DNA of 64,000 nt from Stomorhina lunata (taxonomy: Eukaryota > Arthropoda > Insecta > Diptera > Rhiniidae): the NCBI GenBank assembly GCA_933228675.1, contig OW121741.1, positions 53,425,186 through 53,489,185 on the forward strand, given 5' to 3'. The notes under the pieces were generated by a model. It worked only from the letters and a program-made list of their open reading frames with translations, was not told the DNA's origin and searched no databases. Shown one piece after another: positions 19,215 to 30,204 of this stretch; the stretch's first letter is position 1, and each line of letters opens with the position of its first letter. The position numbers and the translations under genes were made by a program.

Positions 19215-19716
19215 CATATTTTCATTTCGAAACGTAACAAGAAGTTTATTACTTCTACGATCAAATAATGACGTAGTCGAATTGTAGTTATTTATGAACC
19301 TTAGACTAGCATGCTCGTATGAGGACAAATCATTACAGAATCTTAATAAAAATACGCTTTTGTGAAACTGATAGCATATCAAAACGACCTCTTTTAATTT
19401 CTGTATCCAATTCTAAAAAGTTAAAAATTTTTTTAAAAAATTAAAATTTAAGGTAATATATACTTACTTCATTAAATTTTTTTGGTTTATTAAATGGAAT
19501 ATTAAATGGAAGATCCTCTGGCCACCATTCAGGCTCACTGCAATCTACTTGGCCTTGTAAATTTATATGTCCCAATGAACACTGAACCATAAAAGGTATA
19601 AATTTTTCTAACTGAGATTCAGATATTTTATCTAATGATGTCGGATAGCCATTTGCAAAAAGCAGCGGTAAATTAGATATCATATTATTATGTAAAATTT
19701 CTTCCTGTTCATCCAT
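19215..19716 (-). CDS. NRF1/erect wing-like protein, two exons of a host gene (partial)
   Basis: Exon 1 (19716-19468, 83 codons) starts at ATG in a good context (ACCAAATGG). It ends GAA before GTAAGT. A 55-bp intron (19467-19413) ends TTTTTAG. Exon 2 (19412-19215, 66 codons) ends AATATG before another GTAAGT, so the gene continues outside what I can identify. The text aligns with the NRF1/EWG DNA-binding domain: LPLLFANGYPTSLDKISESQ against LPPLTIDGIPVSVDKMTQAQ, FIPFM against FIPEM, and WWPEDLPF against WWPEDIPW. WIQKLKEVVLICYQFH then fits the NRF1 segment with IVKNCYKQH. NRF1 and EWG are nuclear transcription factors. This is clearly divergent from EWG itself and is more likely a paralogous fly gene of unknown role. 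Exact GT-AG borders with phase 0 joining and no stop favour a living gene. Confidence 0.75.
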
Positions 19717-19829
19717 TTGGTTTAATATAAATAATTTCTTTTGAAAAAATAAATGTAAATATATAAAAATAGTATTAATATAAAATATTTAATAATATTT
19801 AGTAATATGTAATATAACACACTGTAGCA

Positions 19830-19900
19830 TTTTTTAATCCATATATGCGTGATAGCAGAAGTCATGTGTATTAACCAGACTTCTGCAATGAAACATTCTT
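19830..19900 (-). repeat. Copy of a dispersed ~130-bp repeat
   Basis: ATCCATATATGCGTGATAGC followed by GGTCATGTG-like sequence matches the reverse complement of 53265-53330 and part of 22495-22540. It lies just upstream of the NRF1-like start codon. Confidence 0.6.
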
Positions 19901-20235
19901 AATCTCAAATCACAGTAAAATTCTTAAATGGTGTCGATCAGTGCAAAAGAAAAATAGAAAAGAAAGAGAAACGAATGAGTATTGCAAAATCAAGTTTGGT
20001 GTTACAACTCAATTCGAATAAAGAAAAATGAGAAGAGAATCAAAACATTGTTTGTTTCATTTACAACGTGTGTTTTTTTCTTTCATGTATATTAAGAGAA
20101 TAACACTAAAAATTCTAAAAACAATCTAAGTAAATGAATGACAGTTGCACATTCCCTTCTTTAAGTGATTGATTAACTGCTAATTAAAAAACATTTTTTT
20201 GTGAAAGAAGTGATTGATTAATTGATAATTTTTTT

Positions 20236-21335
20236 TTTTGTATTTACCATAAAAATGGTAAATTTTGAAAATTTCCCATAAAAATGGTAATATTCGAAAA
20301 TTTTCCGTAAAAATGGTTAATTTTGAAAATTTCACATAAAAATGGTCAATTTTGAAAATTTGCCATAAAAATAATAAATTTTGAAAATTTCCGATAAAAA
20401 TGTTAAATTTTGAAAATTTCCGATAAAAAATAGTAAATTTTGAAAATTTTCCATAAAAATGGTAAATTTTGAAAATTTGCAATTAAAAAGGGAAATTTTG
20501 AAAATTTCCGATTAAAATGGTCAATTTTGAAAATTTGCCATAAAAATGGGAAATTTTGAAAATATCCGATAAAAATGTAAATTTTGAAAATTTCCCATAA
20601 AAATGGTAAATTTTGAAAATTTCACATAAAAAAGGGAAATTTTGAAAATTTCCGATAAAAATGGTCAATTTTGAAAATTTGCCATAAAAATGGTAAATTT
20701 TGAAAATTTCACATAAAAATGGTCAATTTTGAAAATTTCCCATAAAAGTAGGAAATTTTGAAAATAAGAATGGGAAATTTTAATATTTTCCCAGTTTTAT
20801 GGGAAATTTCTAAAATTTTCTCATATTAATGCGAAAATTCTAAAATTTACCATAAAAATGGGAAATTTTAAAAATATCCCTTAAAAATAGGAAATTTTAA
20901 AACTTTTCCATAAAAATGGAAAAATTGGAAAACTTAAAAGTTTTCCTTTTTAAAATATCTCTTTTTTAGGATATTTTAAAAATTTCCCATTTTTATTAGA
21001 AATTTTAAATTCTTTAGGATATTTTAAAAATTTCCCATTTTTATTAGAAATTTTAAATTTTTTTCCCATTTCTATGGGAATTTTTCCTTTTTATTCGAAA
21101 TTTCAAAAATTTTATTTTTAAAAATTTCCTATTTTTATAAGAAGTTTTAAAAGTTTAAATTTTTGTAAGAAGGTTTCAAAATTTTCAATGTTTATGGGAA
21201 ATTTCCAAAATTTCCCATTTATATAGGATATTTTAAAAATTTTCCTTTTTGATGGGAAATTTTTAAATTTTCCTATTTTTATAGAAAATTTTCAAAATTT
21301 CCGATTTTATATAAAAAATAAAATTCCTGCTCTAA
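20236..21335. repeat. 29-bp palindromic satellite with orientation switch
   Basis: Degenerate tandem units with a period near 29 bp; the core is GGGAAATTTTGAAAATTTCCC, so each unit is itself a palindrome around one base. From 20240 to about 20930 the spacer reads CATAAAAATGG; from about 20940 to 21335 it reads as the reverse (CCATTTTTATGGG). Long apparent ORFs of alternating FSKF/FYGK are only translations of the repeat. Confidence 0.9.
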
Positions 21336-21477
21336 AAAATCAATTTTAAAAGATATCGCTCAGAAATTGCTTAAAAAATTTAATCACAAAATAAAAAGCA
21401 GTCATTGCTTGATATAATATTAAATCAAAATAACTGTCACATATTGATTGATATAATAAAAATCAAACTTTATTGGA

Positions 21478-21690
21478 AATTTTAAAAATTTCAAAAATGT
21501 GAAATTTTCAAAATTTACCATTTTTACGGGAAATTTTAAAAATTTCCCATTTTTATGGCATGTTTTTAAAAGTTATTATTTTTATCGGAGATTTTCAAAA
21601 TTTCACATTTTTATGGCAAATTTTCAATATTTACCATTTTTACGGGAAATTTGTAAAATTTCCCATTTTATGGGATTTTTTTTTTGCTAT
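21478..21690. repeat. Second, short block of the 29-bp satellite
   Basis: A further block of about seven degenerate units in the reverse orientation (AAATTTCCCATTTTTATGG type), separated from the main block by about 140 bp of unrelated AT-rich DNA. Confidence 0.85.
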
Positions 21691-22489
21691 GATTTGTATA
21701 AATTAATAGTGTTTCTTATATTCAATTTTGTGTTTTATTACTGCTATAAGATGTCATCAACTGAAACTGATTCCCTCGATGTGACAATGTCAAGTAGTAC
21801 AAGCACCTATTATTTTTGGTCGAAATTTCTCAAAAACAAAAAATAACCCATTTTTCCCCATACCAATGGCCTCTTAAACTTTGGACCATAAAACGTCCGA
21901 TTTGTCATAATATTCCGTTGAAAACCCATTTAAATTAAGGAAACAAAATTTCGGTGCCAACCTAATGTACATACATATGTATATAATTTACATCAATATT
22001 TTATAACTAGACATAACTGTTGAAAAGTCTGTTAATTTGCAATATACACAAATATAAAACAAAAGTATATTTTATTTTATTATAACTTTAAAAATTAGTA
22101 AAGAATTAATTAATTTTAGTTTTGTATACATTGAATGTATTCTTATGTTTTAATTATTTAATAATTTTCTTAAGAACTTTTAAGTTAAATAAAAAATAAA
22201 AATAAGAAACATTAATTTTATTTTTTTTTTTTCATTTCGACGCAAAAATGTTTATATACCTACAAATGAACTCGAATGATTCGTGTTAATTCGATATTTT
22301 ATGAAACAAAACTGTGCTGAAATTGTTTGTTGTCGTGTCGAGTTTTTTACTCTCAACAGTTCTCTTGTGTGTTTTTTTAATTTTGTGTCTTTTTTGTTTC
22401 TACACGAATTTGATTCGCGTGAACAAAAACGAATAAAGAGTTGAATCTAAAAAAAAGCGAATGTGTTGAAAAGCTTTTCAAATGTTTTG
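21691..22489. other. Unassigned AT-rich stretch
   Basis: A short open stretch at 21751-21846 begins MSSTETDSLDVTMSSS, but it is too short and lacks any recognisable domain or splice context, so it is not called. The remainder, including 22300-22460 with repeated TTTGTTT/GTGTTTTT text, holds nothing I can name. Confidence 0.4.
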
Positions 22490-22620
22490 ATGCAGAACTC
22501 TGGTATTAACACTGCGTGCTCAGTTTTTCATTCTATTGTGGAAAATACTTTTAAAAGGACTTCGAATTTTTGAGGACATGCATCATTAATAAAATTAAAT
22601 AATATTTTTGGGCAAGGAAG
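22490..22620 (-). repeat. Copy of the dispersed ~130-bp repeat
   Basis: GGTATTAACACTGCGTGCTC through AATAATATTTTTGGGCAA matches the reverse complement of 53165-53300 over about 130 bp. Confidence 0.75.
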
Positions 22621-24129
22621 AATTTCAGTAATCTGACTGGTTACAATCTTCTTGATGAAAATTTTTTGGAAATGTCCTTTAAAAAAAATGTATCCTTATA
22701 TATCCCTAAGGATTAAGAAAAAAAAATTTGGACAAACATATAGATTAATTAGTGACATATTTTTAAGCACATGTGCAAATTTGGATGTTTTAATGTTATT
22801 AATTCTTTCAAAAAAAAAATGTTGAAATATAAGGTAAAATTAACAAGTAAGAGTGGTATATTCGGCTTTGCCGAATCTTGGATAGCCTTCACCAATAGTG
22901 TTCCAAAAGTAAAGTACAAAATCTTAAGAATATATTGATAATTATATAGTTTCTGATTACTGACTTAGTTGTGCCCCACACAAATGCTTCATATGTATAT
23001 TAATTTTCTTTTGTTCATACTAAATGTAATTCCTAGCAATATTTGGTTATACTAGTATTATATTCAAAGAATCTTTAAAATTAAGAGTCGGAAAACGAAA
23101 AGCTTTTCGGTGGCGTCATCATCTAGAATAGTTTTGGACCCAAATAGGTTGGGCAGCTGGCTGATGTCTAAGGCAGCCTTACTCAGCCTTTGCACTCAGG
23201 AGCCGAGTACTAATCGGCTTTTTAACATATATTCACAGACATAACACGAACTGTAATCAAATTCCAATAAGTGAGAAAGGAAAACAATAATATTTTACGT
23301 AGTCTCTTTGCTGCTTTCAACGAAGGAGGTTGATGTCGCTCAGATTTCTTAAATACAACAAACACACACATGAAATTATTCAGCCTGCATTGCCAATGCA
23401 AAAATTTCTGTGTATTCATATCATTGTTTTACTTTTAACGCATTTTTTGTTCGATTTACATTTCATTGGTAATGCTGCATAAGGAAGTGATATGTGTCTA
23501 TTTTACGAACATTTAATAAAGTTCGATAGACCAGATAAATCATGCAGATGCTTCAAAATGTAGATGCCCTCAGATTTGCAAGAGCACATCGATTTGATGA
23601 AGATTAAGTATTCTGGCATGCAACCCAAAACACAGTGACCAGTGAGGGTTGTGTACTTTAATTCATACGAATTATCCAACTATTAAAAGTTCATGATTAG
23701 TTATGTAAAACTCTGAAGTTAGCGGACTGATTTAGGTCAAAGCTTTAACAATGATTGTCAATGTATACAAGCCTTAGAATTATAAGGTATACACTCTTAG
23801 TTCTAGATACATACGAGTACGTTAAATATATAGCTTTTAAATGAATGGATATCAGCTTTGGTAGAAAATTTATTGAAGATTTACTTATTTATCTGAAGTT
23901 AGTTAACTAATTAAGATGAATACTTCAACAATAATATTTGGGATGTATTGTTCTTTCGATCTGTCCGATGGATGTGTGGAAAGTTTTGCAATTATAATGT
24001 GATTTAATTTATCAGCATTAAAGTGATTCTCGGTCGGGGTTATATGGGAGATAACAGTAAATGTGAACCGAGCTCGCCCATTTTCAATACCGAACTTTTC
24101 AAGAGATCAGAAATACTTTTGTGAAATGT
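22621..24129. other. Unassigned stretch
   Basis: Contains GTGGTATATTCGGCTTTGCC followed by GAATCTTGG at 22853-22881, a small hairpin motif (TTCGGC/GCCGAA) common in fly interspersed repeats. Otherwise no gene, array or complete element was recognised. Confidence 0.4.
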
Positions 24130-24234
24130 TGTCTCTCTAGAAAGTTTCTTTTAGGCGCTATCGCCCTGAATAATGATATTGTACAACGTCTTTATACTAA
24201 ATGTCATCATCGTATCTATTATAATAGGTATGAT
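24130..24234 (+). repeat. Left part of a split palindrome-bearing repeat
   Basis: Matches 41882-41987 closely (TTGTCTCTCTAGAAAG, GCGCTATCGCCCTGAATAAT and on to AATAGGTATGAT). The homology stops at 24234 and resumes at 30205, because the CR1-like element sits between. ATGAT (24230-24234) is the target duplication, repeated at 30205-30209. Confidence 0.9.
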
Positions 24235-24290
24235 TTTTATTTATTTAAGCTAAATTAATTACAGCTTAGACATTTACATTGAGTATACAT

Positions 24291-24306
24291 ATGGCCAAGG
24301 CCGCGG
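24291..24306 (+). repeat. Left terminal inverted repeat of the DNA transposon
   Basis: ATGGCCAAGGCCGCGG; the partner is 27422-27437. It contains the palindrome GGCCAAGGCC-like core (GGCC spaced by AA). Confidence 0.85.
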
Positions 24307-24474
24307 AAAAGGGGAATTCAATGAAAATTTTTTTTCTTATTATCTAGTGCTTTTGTAATTGTCATTTGTTTGTTTACAGTCCAAAGCCTCACAAAACAAA
24401 GAGAGTACATTTGTGAAGTATTAATATATCAAAATTTTTGAGCATTAAGTTGCAGTTTACCGTTCGCATTAGAA

Positions 24475-26745
24475 ATGAGTGATAATATCGAACCATTTAA
24501 AAAGGTAATAATAATTGATTAAATCAAATTTTGTTTATGTAATTTTCAATTGTTTTATGAAATAATAATGTACTTAACTGACTTAATTTAATATTTACGA
24601 GAAAATATTATTTGGAACCATTTTCGATGACTTTGATTTGAATGCCAAATTTTCTTGTGACGTTCCATTTTTTTTTATGAAAAAGTTTTTTTAAGCAAAG
24701 TCTAACTCATAAAGACGTTGTAAAAATTAAATTTCTTTGATGTGTTTTCTGATAAGAATAAGAATAAATATAAAAATCGGGAAAAATATTAGAAAAATTA
24801 TTGTAATTATCCGCCAAAATATGGTGACGTTCCAGTCTTTTTCTTTAGAAAAAACATGTGTTACTTAATTATTAAATCCATCAACATTCTTACAGGCAAA
24901 CCTGAGCAAAGCTCAGAAAAATCATAATTACCTAGAAAAATTAAAAGCCACTGGTAAATACGAAGAATACAAAAAGCGTAAAGCTGATAAACTGCGAGAA
25001 CGACGTCAGAGGAAAAAAATACTGGAGGAGAAATTGCCGCTTAAGCAACGTAAACAAATATTGCTTGATCGGCGTCGCGCTGGTCGTGAAAGAACACAAA
25101 AATATAGAGCAAATAAAAAAAATAAAATTGTTGATCTAAATGGAGAAAAAGAAGCCTTCAAAACGAAATCTGCTCTTAAAAAGGCAGTAACAAAAGCAAA
25201 GAAAGCTCTCCCGCGGTCACCATCGAAAAAAACAGCAGTTTTGATAAATTTATTTAATAATATGAAGGATCAAAGCCCATTACTTAAAAATTTAAAGCCT
25301 AGCCAAGTACCAGTCGTATCAAATAAAAATCTTGAATTGATTACCGACATTCGAAAATTTTTTGAACGGGACGATGTGTCCGTAACATCGCCAAAAGTCA
25401 AGGATGTTAAGAAATATTTGTCTACATCAGGTGAGGAAATTCTTTTGCCCACTAGACACATGACATTGACTTTAAAGGAAGCTTATGGATTATTCGATCA
25501 GGAAAGAAACAACATTGGAAAAGGTTAGTACAACTGTAACTGCAAGCACATATCAATTGTGTTAAACATTTTTTACTTTTTCTTTGCACAGACTCATGTG
25601 GCTTGACATTTTTTAAAGAAACCCGGCCACCAAATATTAAAATTATTGGCGATCTACCAAAGCATTTGTGTTTGTGTATCTACCATGCCAATTTTAAAGA
25701 AGCAGTGTCAGCTTTACATAAGTATGTTCCAACCGTGCCTGATTACGATCAAGGTTTCGTAAACAAATTTTTGTGCATAGAACCCGAGGTTAATTGTTGG
25801 TTCGGCAAATGCTGTAATTGTTCTGGAATTACTGTTCCTGCGGTAAAAAATGTGCTTGAAGTTTATTCTTCTCATTTAAATCGTTATGCAAAATGGATGG
25901 TATGGAAAAAAAAATCCAACACTAACCGAATTGAAAAGCACGAAGAAAATGGTAATTTGGTAAATCTGATTACACACTTAACATCAATTGCACCACACTT
26001 CTTGCGCCACAGCTATATCAAACGTTCACAGTCAAACACGTTCATAACTTTTGATCGGCCAAGAGCAGCAAGTACAGCCTTCCAATCTGAAGCAGTGCTT
26101 CAAATCGACTTTGCCGAAAACTTTGTATGCGAAATGCAGGATGAAGTGCAAAGTGCGCATTGGAATCAGCGGCAGCTTACCCTATTTACGAGCGCTCTTT
26201 ACCATAATGAACATTTCCGATCAAAAGTAATGATATCGGATAACTTAAACCATACAAAAGTAACAATTGTGCCCTATTTATTTAAGCTATTAACAGACTT
26301 GCCAAAATCTGTGACTATTTTAAAGATTTGGAGTGATGGCCCGTCTTCACAATTTAAGAACAAGTTTATAGCCGCTGTTATTCCAGTTCTTCAAGAAAGA
26401 TTCCAAATTAAAATAATCTGGAATTACTTCGCCACTTCGCATGGTAAAGGGTGCATTGATGGGATTGGTGCCACAGTTAAAACTATTGTTCGGAAGCACA
26501 TCAGAGCTCGCGACTGTATCGTAAATAATTCGCTTCAGTTTGTTCAAGCGTTTCATCGCACATTATCGCAAATTATAGTCGAGGAAGTGACTGATAATGA
26601 CTTCGAGACAATAAACAATGATTTAAAAACCGCTGATATTTATACTCGTGCTAAAACTGTGCGTGATATCTCGAATGCACACCAAATTCAAATCATTGAT
26701 GAAAACATAATTATGTATGACACTTCTCTTGAAGGATACAATTAA
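24475..26745 (+). CDS. Putative DDE-type transposase (3 exons, about 603 aa)
   Basis: Exon 1 24475-24504 (ATG, 10 codons, then GTAATA). Exon 2 24896-25523 (after TTCTTACAG; ends before GTTAGT). Exon 3 25592-26745 (after TTTGCACAG; stop TAA). Phases join without a break. The N-terminal half is highly basic (RERRQRKK, ERTQKYRANKK), as in a DNA-binding region. Exon 3 has a CLCIYH motif and CWFGKCCNC, probably zinc-binding. A core with Asp and His candidates follows: QIDFAENF (D392), KIWSDGPSSQFKNKF (D468) and FATSHGKGCIDGIG (D509). The alternation of strand-like and helical stretches around these Asp residues suggests an RNase H-fold transposase. Similar proteins are common and unnamed in arthropods and cnidarians. 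I cannot place it in a named superfamily. No disabling change is seen. Confidence 0.82.
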
Positions 26746-27421
26746 TTAATTATTTACCTACTCTTTTCTTTTCTTTTTATTTTTATTTCGGTTTCTATTT
26801 TATTTTATTTAATTTTTTCTTTACAACTTTATGAGAAAATAAATTTACTTAATTTTTTTTTTTTTTGAAAGAATTTACGTACCTACTGAATAGTATTATC
26901 AAACATGAAGTGATTTTGTTTTTTTTATCCAATAAAAAATAAACAAATAAAATTTTTTAAGTAAATTTTAGTGTTTTATTTATTCACATTGGTCGTTTTT
27001 GCATGGCTGCTAAGTAAGAGAACTTTATGTGTTGTTCCAGTCTTTTTTTTGGTGACGTTCCAGTCTCGTATTTTTGCATCCAAAACAACTATAAATGCAA
27101 TTTTTTATATATTTTTTGTGCGTAGAGTATTCTTTGATCTTTCACCTACGATATGTTAGAGGGAAACGTGTCCAGATCTTTGAAAACATTACGAAATTTT
27201 GGAAAATGTTGTACAAGCTCTTAGACCACTTCTCTTTTAGTGTGACGTTCCAGTTAACTTCAAATGGCTGTAACTTTTAATTTGCAAGAAATAGAAGCAC
27301 ATTTTTTTGCGCCAAAGTTACAGCCTGAGAATATATTTTGAGTGAACAAAAGTTATCGCTACTTTTTTACTTTGTTCATCAAATATACGTCGAAAATTGC
27401 GCAAACTGGTGACGTTCCAGC
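26746..27421. other. 3' UTR and subterminal region of the DNA transposon
   Basis: Contains a polyadenylation-type AATAAA cluster (26838-26945), then the motif copies TGACGTTCCAGT at about 27052, 27242 and 27410. No other gene is present. Confidence 0.6.
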
Positions 27422-27437
27422 CCACGGCCTTGGCCAT
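27422..27437 (-). repeat. Right terminal inverted repeat of the DNA transposon
   Basis: CCACGGCCTTGGCCAT, the reverse complement of the left end with one change (T for C). It is directly preceded by a TGACGTTCCAG motif copy. Confidence 0.85.
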
Positions 27438-27496
27438 ATATAAAAATATTTGTTTTACGTATTTACATAAATATTCTTAACTAAAATTATTTGAAT

Positions 27497-30204
27497 TTAG
27501 GAGTAGAAGAAGATTTTTTCAGATTCTTCTACCCTGTTTGAGAAGTCGATATAATTATAAAATGAATTCACTTCAGAACATATTCTTCGGAATGGATCAT
27601 AATCCGCGTAGTTTGATCTATGAAATTTTAAATAGACAGGTTCATAAGATCTAAGACGTCTGTTGGGAACATTAATCTGAATCAAGGATTGTAAATAAAC
27701 GGAGTCAATTTTCCCTTGAAATAAGTTTAGGAAAAATGAAATATTAGAAACAGTTCTTCGGCTTACAAGTGTTGGTAAGTTGATGAGAGCTAAACGACTG
27801 CGGTACGGAGGAAGATTAACATTTGGATTCCAATTTAAACTACGAAGACAGAAAATGAGAAACTGTTTTTGGACGGATTCTAACTTATCAATGTAAATAT
27901 TATATTGCGGATCCCAAATTACTGATGCGTATTCAAGTATAGGCCTCACTAAAAATGTATATAAGCATTTTGTTACATATGGGTCACTAAAGTCCTTTGC
28001 CCATCGTTTTATGAAACAGAGAACACCATTCGCTTTATTTACGGTCATTAAAATATGGGAATTGAAATTTAGCTTTCTGTCGAACAGGACACCTAGATCT
28101 AAAAATGTGTCTACCGAGCTGAATTTGTTTCCGTTAATGAAGTAATCATTCAAGACCGGTAGGCATCTGGAGAAGGACATGGATTTACAATTCTTCAAGT
28201 TTAATTCCATAAGATTCGTTGTGCACCATTTGTAAAAACTATTTAAGTCATCTTGAAGATAAAGGACATCTTCAAACTTGGATAGACTTAGGAAAATTTT
28301 CACATCATCTGCATACATCAGGACGTTGCTATACTTCATAGACAATGGAAGATCATTTATGAATAAAAGGAATAATAATGGTCCTAGATGGCTTCCCTGA
28401 GGAACACCGGAAATAACATTAAAATATTTGGATTTAGAGTCATTAAATACAACACACTGTTTACGATTTATTAGGTAAGAACCAATCCAATTTAGGAATG
28501 AGCCGCAAAACCCAATTAGTTCAAGCTTAGCTATTAATAAGTCATGATTAACTTTGTCAAAAGCTTTACTGAAGTCCGTGTAGATAACGTCAGTTTGAAA
28601 CTTTTTACAAAAGTTGGAGTTGATGTAGGACGTCAGTTCCATAAGATTTGTAGACGTAGATCTACCTTGACAAAAACCATGTTGATTTGGAGACAGGATT
28701 GATGAAACTTTGAAGAATAAGATTTCTGTTATGATCTTCTCAAAGAGCTTAGGAATTGCTTTAAGGTTTGCTATAGCTCTGTAATTTGTAGCATCATTGC
28801 AGCTACCGGATTTATGGAGCGGAATAATATAAGATTCCTTCCAACAGTCAGGGAACAGTCCAAACTTTAGAGAGCAATTATAAAGGTATGTAATTGGAAA
28901 GGCCGAATGTTTGGCCTTTCCACAATTTTTTAAAATACAGCTGGGGATGCCATCTACATAATATATATAATTCCCCGACAACATTTCAATTGGAACAAGG
29001 GGTACTTCTCTCAGACAATGAGCTGCATCCGATTCTATTTTTTTAGACTCATTGAAAGGGACCTACGTTTTAACGCCGGCTCCGAACGGCAAATGCATTA
29101 GTTAGAGAAGTTTTTCATAGCCTAATACTCAATAACCAGTGGCTAGCTGAGTTATGAGGTGAACAGCCGCTTTTTTGAAAATTTATTTTTTCCAAGTGAG
29201 TCTGGCCAGGGATCGAACTTGGGCCTCTCGTATGCTAGGCGGATGACTAACCTGCTATACCACGGCGGTTCACATCGGGGATGCCATCTGGTCCTGGAAT
29301 ATATGAAGTTTTTAGGCTTTTTAGAACATTTGAAATATCAACGGATGTGATATTGACTGGTGAAGTGGACGAAATTGCATAAGGATACCATGCATTATTG
29401 TATTTTATTGAAGAAAAAGTAGAGGAAAAGAAATCGGCAAAAGTGTTTGCTATATCAACATTGTTAGAATAAGTAGTTCCATTGAATCTCATAATTGTTG
29501 GATAAGATGAGATTTTCCGTTTGGAATTGACAAATTTGTAAAAGGCTTTCGGATTATTTTTAATATTTAATTTCGTTTTATTCAAATACGATGAGTAAGT
29601 AACACTTTTTATTTTCCAAATTGAAAAGAGATCCAGCTATAAGGTAAAGACACCGATCAAAAGAGCTATTGCTTTTTTTAAACTTCTTATGAAGCCTGTT
29701 TCTGCGAGTTTTTAACCATGAAAGTCTTGAAGAAATCCATGGTGGTTGATTATCAATATACTTTTTAGTAACAGGAGTATTTGCAGATATACACCTTAAT
29801 ACCACTGAATGGAAAATATCAATGACATCTTTGTAATTGCTTCCATCAATATTACATGCCAAAATTTCCGACCAATTAATGTTGGATAACATAAGGTTTA
29901 AATTATGATAATTTGTTTTTTTAAAACACAATACCTCGGATGAGTTTTTATTAACTGTTTTTTGGGGAAATGGTGTAGTTATCAATATAGTTGGATGGTG
30001 ACGATCTTCAGGAGAAGTTAATGGCGTAGTTCGGCTTACGTCAAATAGAGAAGGATTATTCACAAAAATTAGATCCAAAATCCTTTGATTGACATTTTTA
30101 ATTTTATTAATTTGAAAAATACCCATGTCTGCTATAGACATAAAAAGTCAGATGCCCAATCATTCGGAGTAATCGAGGTTAAAAATTCAGTATTCTTTAA
30201 AGAA
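27497..30204 (-). pseudogene. CR1-like ORF2 (end of endonuclease, RT), disrupted
   Basis: Three minus-strand frames make one ORF2. Frame pieces: 30141-29578 (end of endonuclease and linker; a TAG and a frame change at the 5' end, where EFLTSITPNDWASDF is readable in another frame), 29585-29277 (FYKFVNSKR, ADFFSSTF, GPDGIP), and 28955-27497 after the SINE. The last piece contains the RT proper: FSKAFDKVNHD, SGVPQGSHLGPLLFLLFIND, MYADDVKIF. There is a one-base frameshift near 29580. No RNase H domain follows, as expected for CR1/L2-type elements. Compared with the copy at 36315-39194 the order and motifs are the same. Confidence 0.88.
28956..29276 (-). mobile_element. tRNA-derived SINE inserted in the CR1-like RT
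   Basis: On the minus strand it starts near 29276 with GTGAACCGCCGTGGTATAGC and has pol III box A TGGTATAGCAGG (29262-29251) and box B AGTTCGATCCC (29219-29209). Between them CCTAGCATACGAGAGG reads as an anticodon arm with AGC (tRNA-Ala type). The 3' half is non-tRNA and ends in TATATATTATGT. The 13-bp target duplication GGGGATGCCATCT is at 28943-28955 and 29277-29289. Excision in thought rejoins the RT frame across GPDGIP. Length is 321 bp. Confidence 0.88.

Larger units (their letters stand above)
24291..27437 (+). mobile_element. Intact-looking DNA transposon of an unclassified family
   Basis: Bounded by inverted repeats ATGGCCAAGGCCGCGG (24291-24306) and CCACGGCCTTGGCCAT (27422-27437), with one mismatch over 16 bp. 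It sits inside the 3' UTR of the CR1-like element; that UTR reads on either side. A TA dinucleotide borders both ends; TACATA against TATATA could be a 6-bp duplication with one change. The element carries one three-exon gene. A subterminal motif, TGACGTTCCAGT, recurs in the same orientation near 24825, 27052, 27242 and 27410, with a variant (TGACGTTCCATT) near 24659. Confidence 0.85.
24235..30204 (-). mobile_element. 5'-truncated CR1-like non-LTR retrotransposon carrying two nested insertions
   Basis: Its orientation is minus. The 3' end at 24235 is an A-rich tail (AATAAATAAAAA on the minus strand), and the 5' end is truncated within the endonuclease domain at 30204. The target duplication ATGAT lies at 24230-24234 and 30205-30209. 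Two later insertions are inside it: a DNA transposon at 24291-27437 in the 3' UTR and a SINE at 28956-29276 in the RT region. Removing both gives an element of about 2.5 kb. The protein is clearly related to the CR1-like copy at 35197-39194. Confidence 0.85.

Noticed and set aside
20180..21846. Long minus- and plus-strand ORFs full of FSKF / FYGKF
   Set aside because: They are translations of the 29-bp satellite in an accidental open phase; no codon bias or domain is visible.
21751..21846. Short ORF MSSTETDSLDVTMSSS...
   Set aside because: Ends after about 31 codons with no donor site or domain that I can support.
29209..29273. Functional tRNA-Ala gene
   Set aside because: Box A, the anticodon arm and box B are present, but the acceptor stem does not pair, and the unit is embedded in a 321-bp insertion with a target duplication: a SINE.
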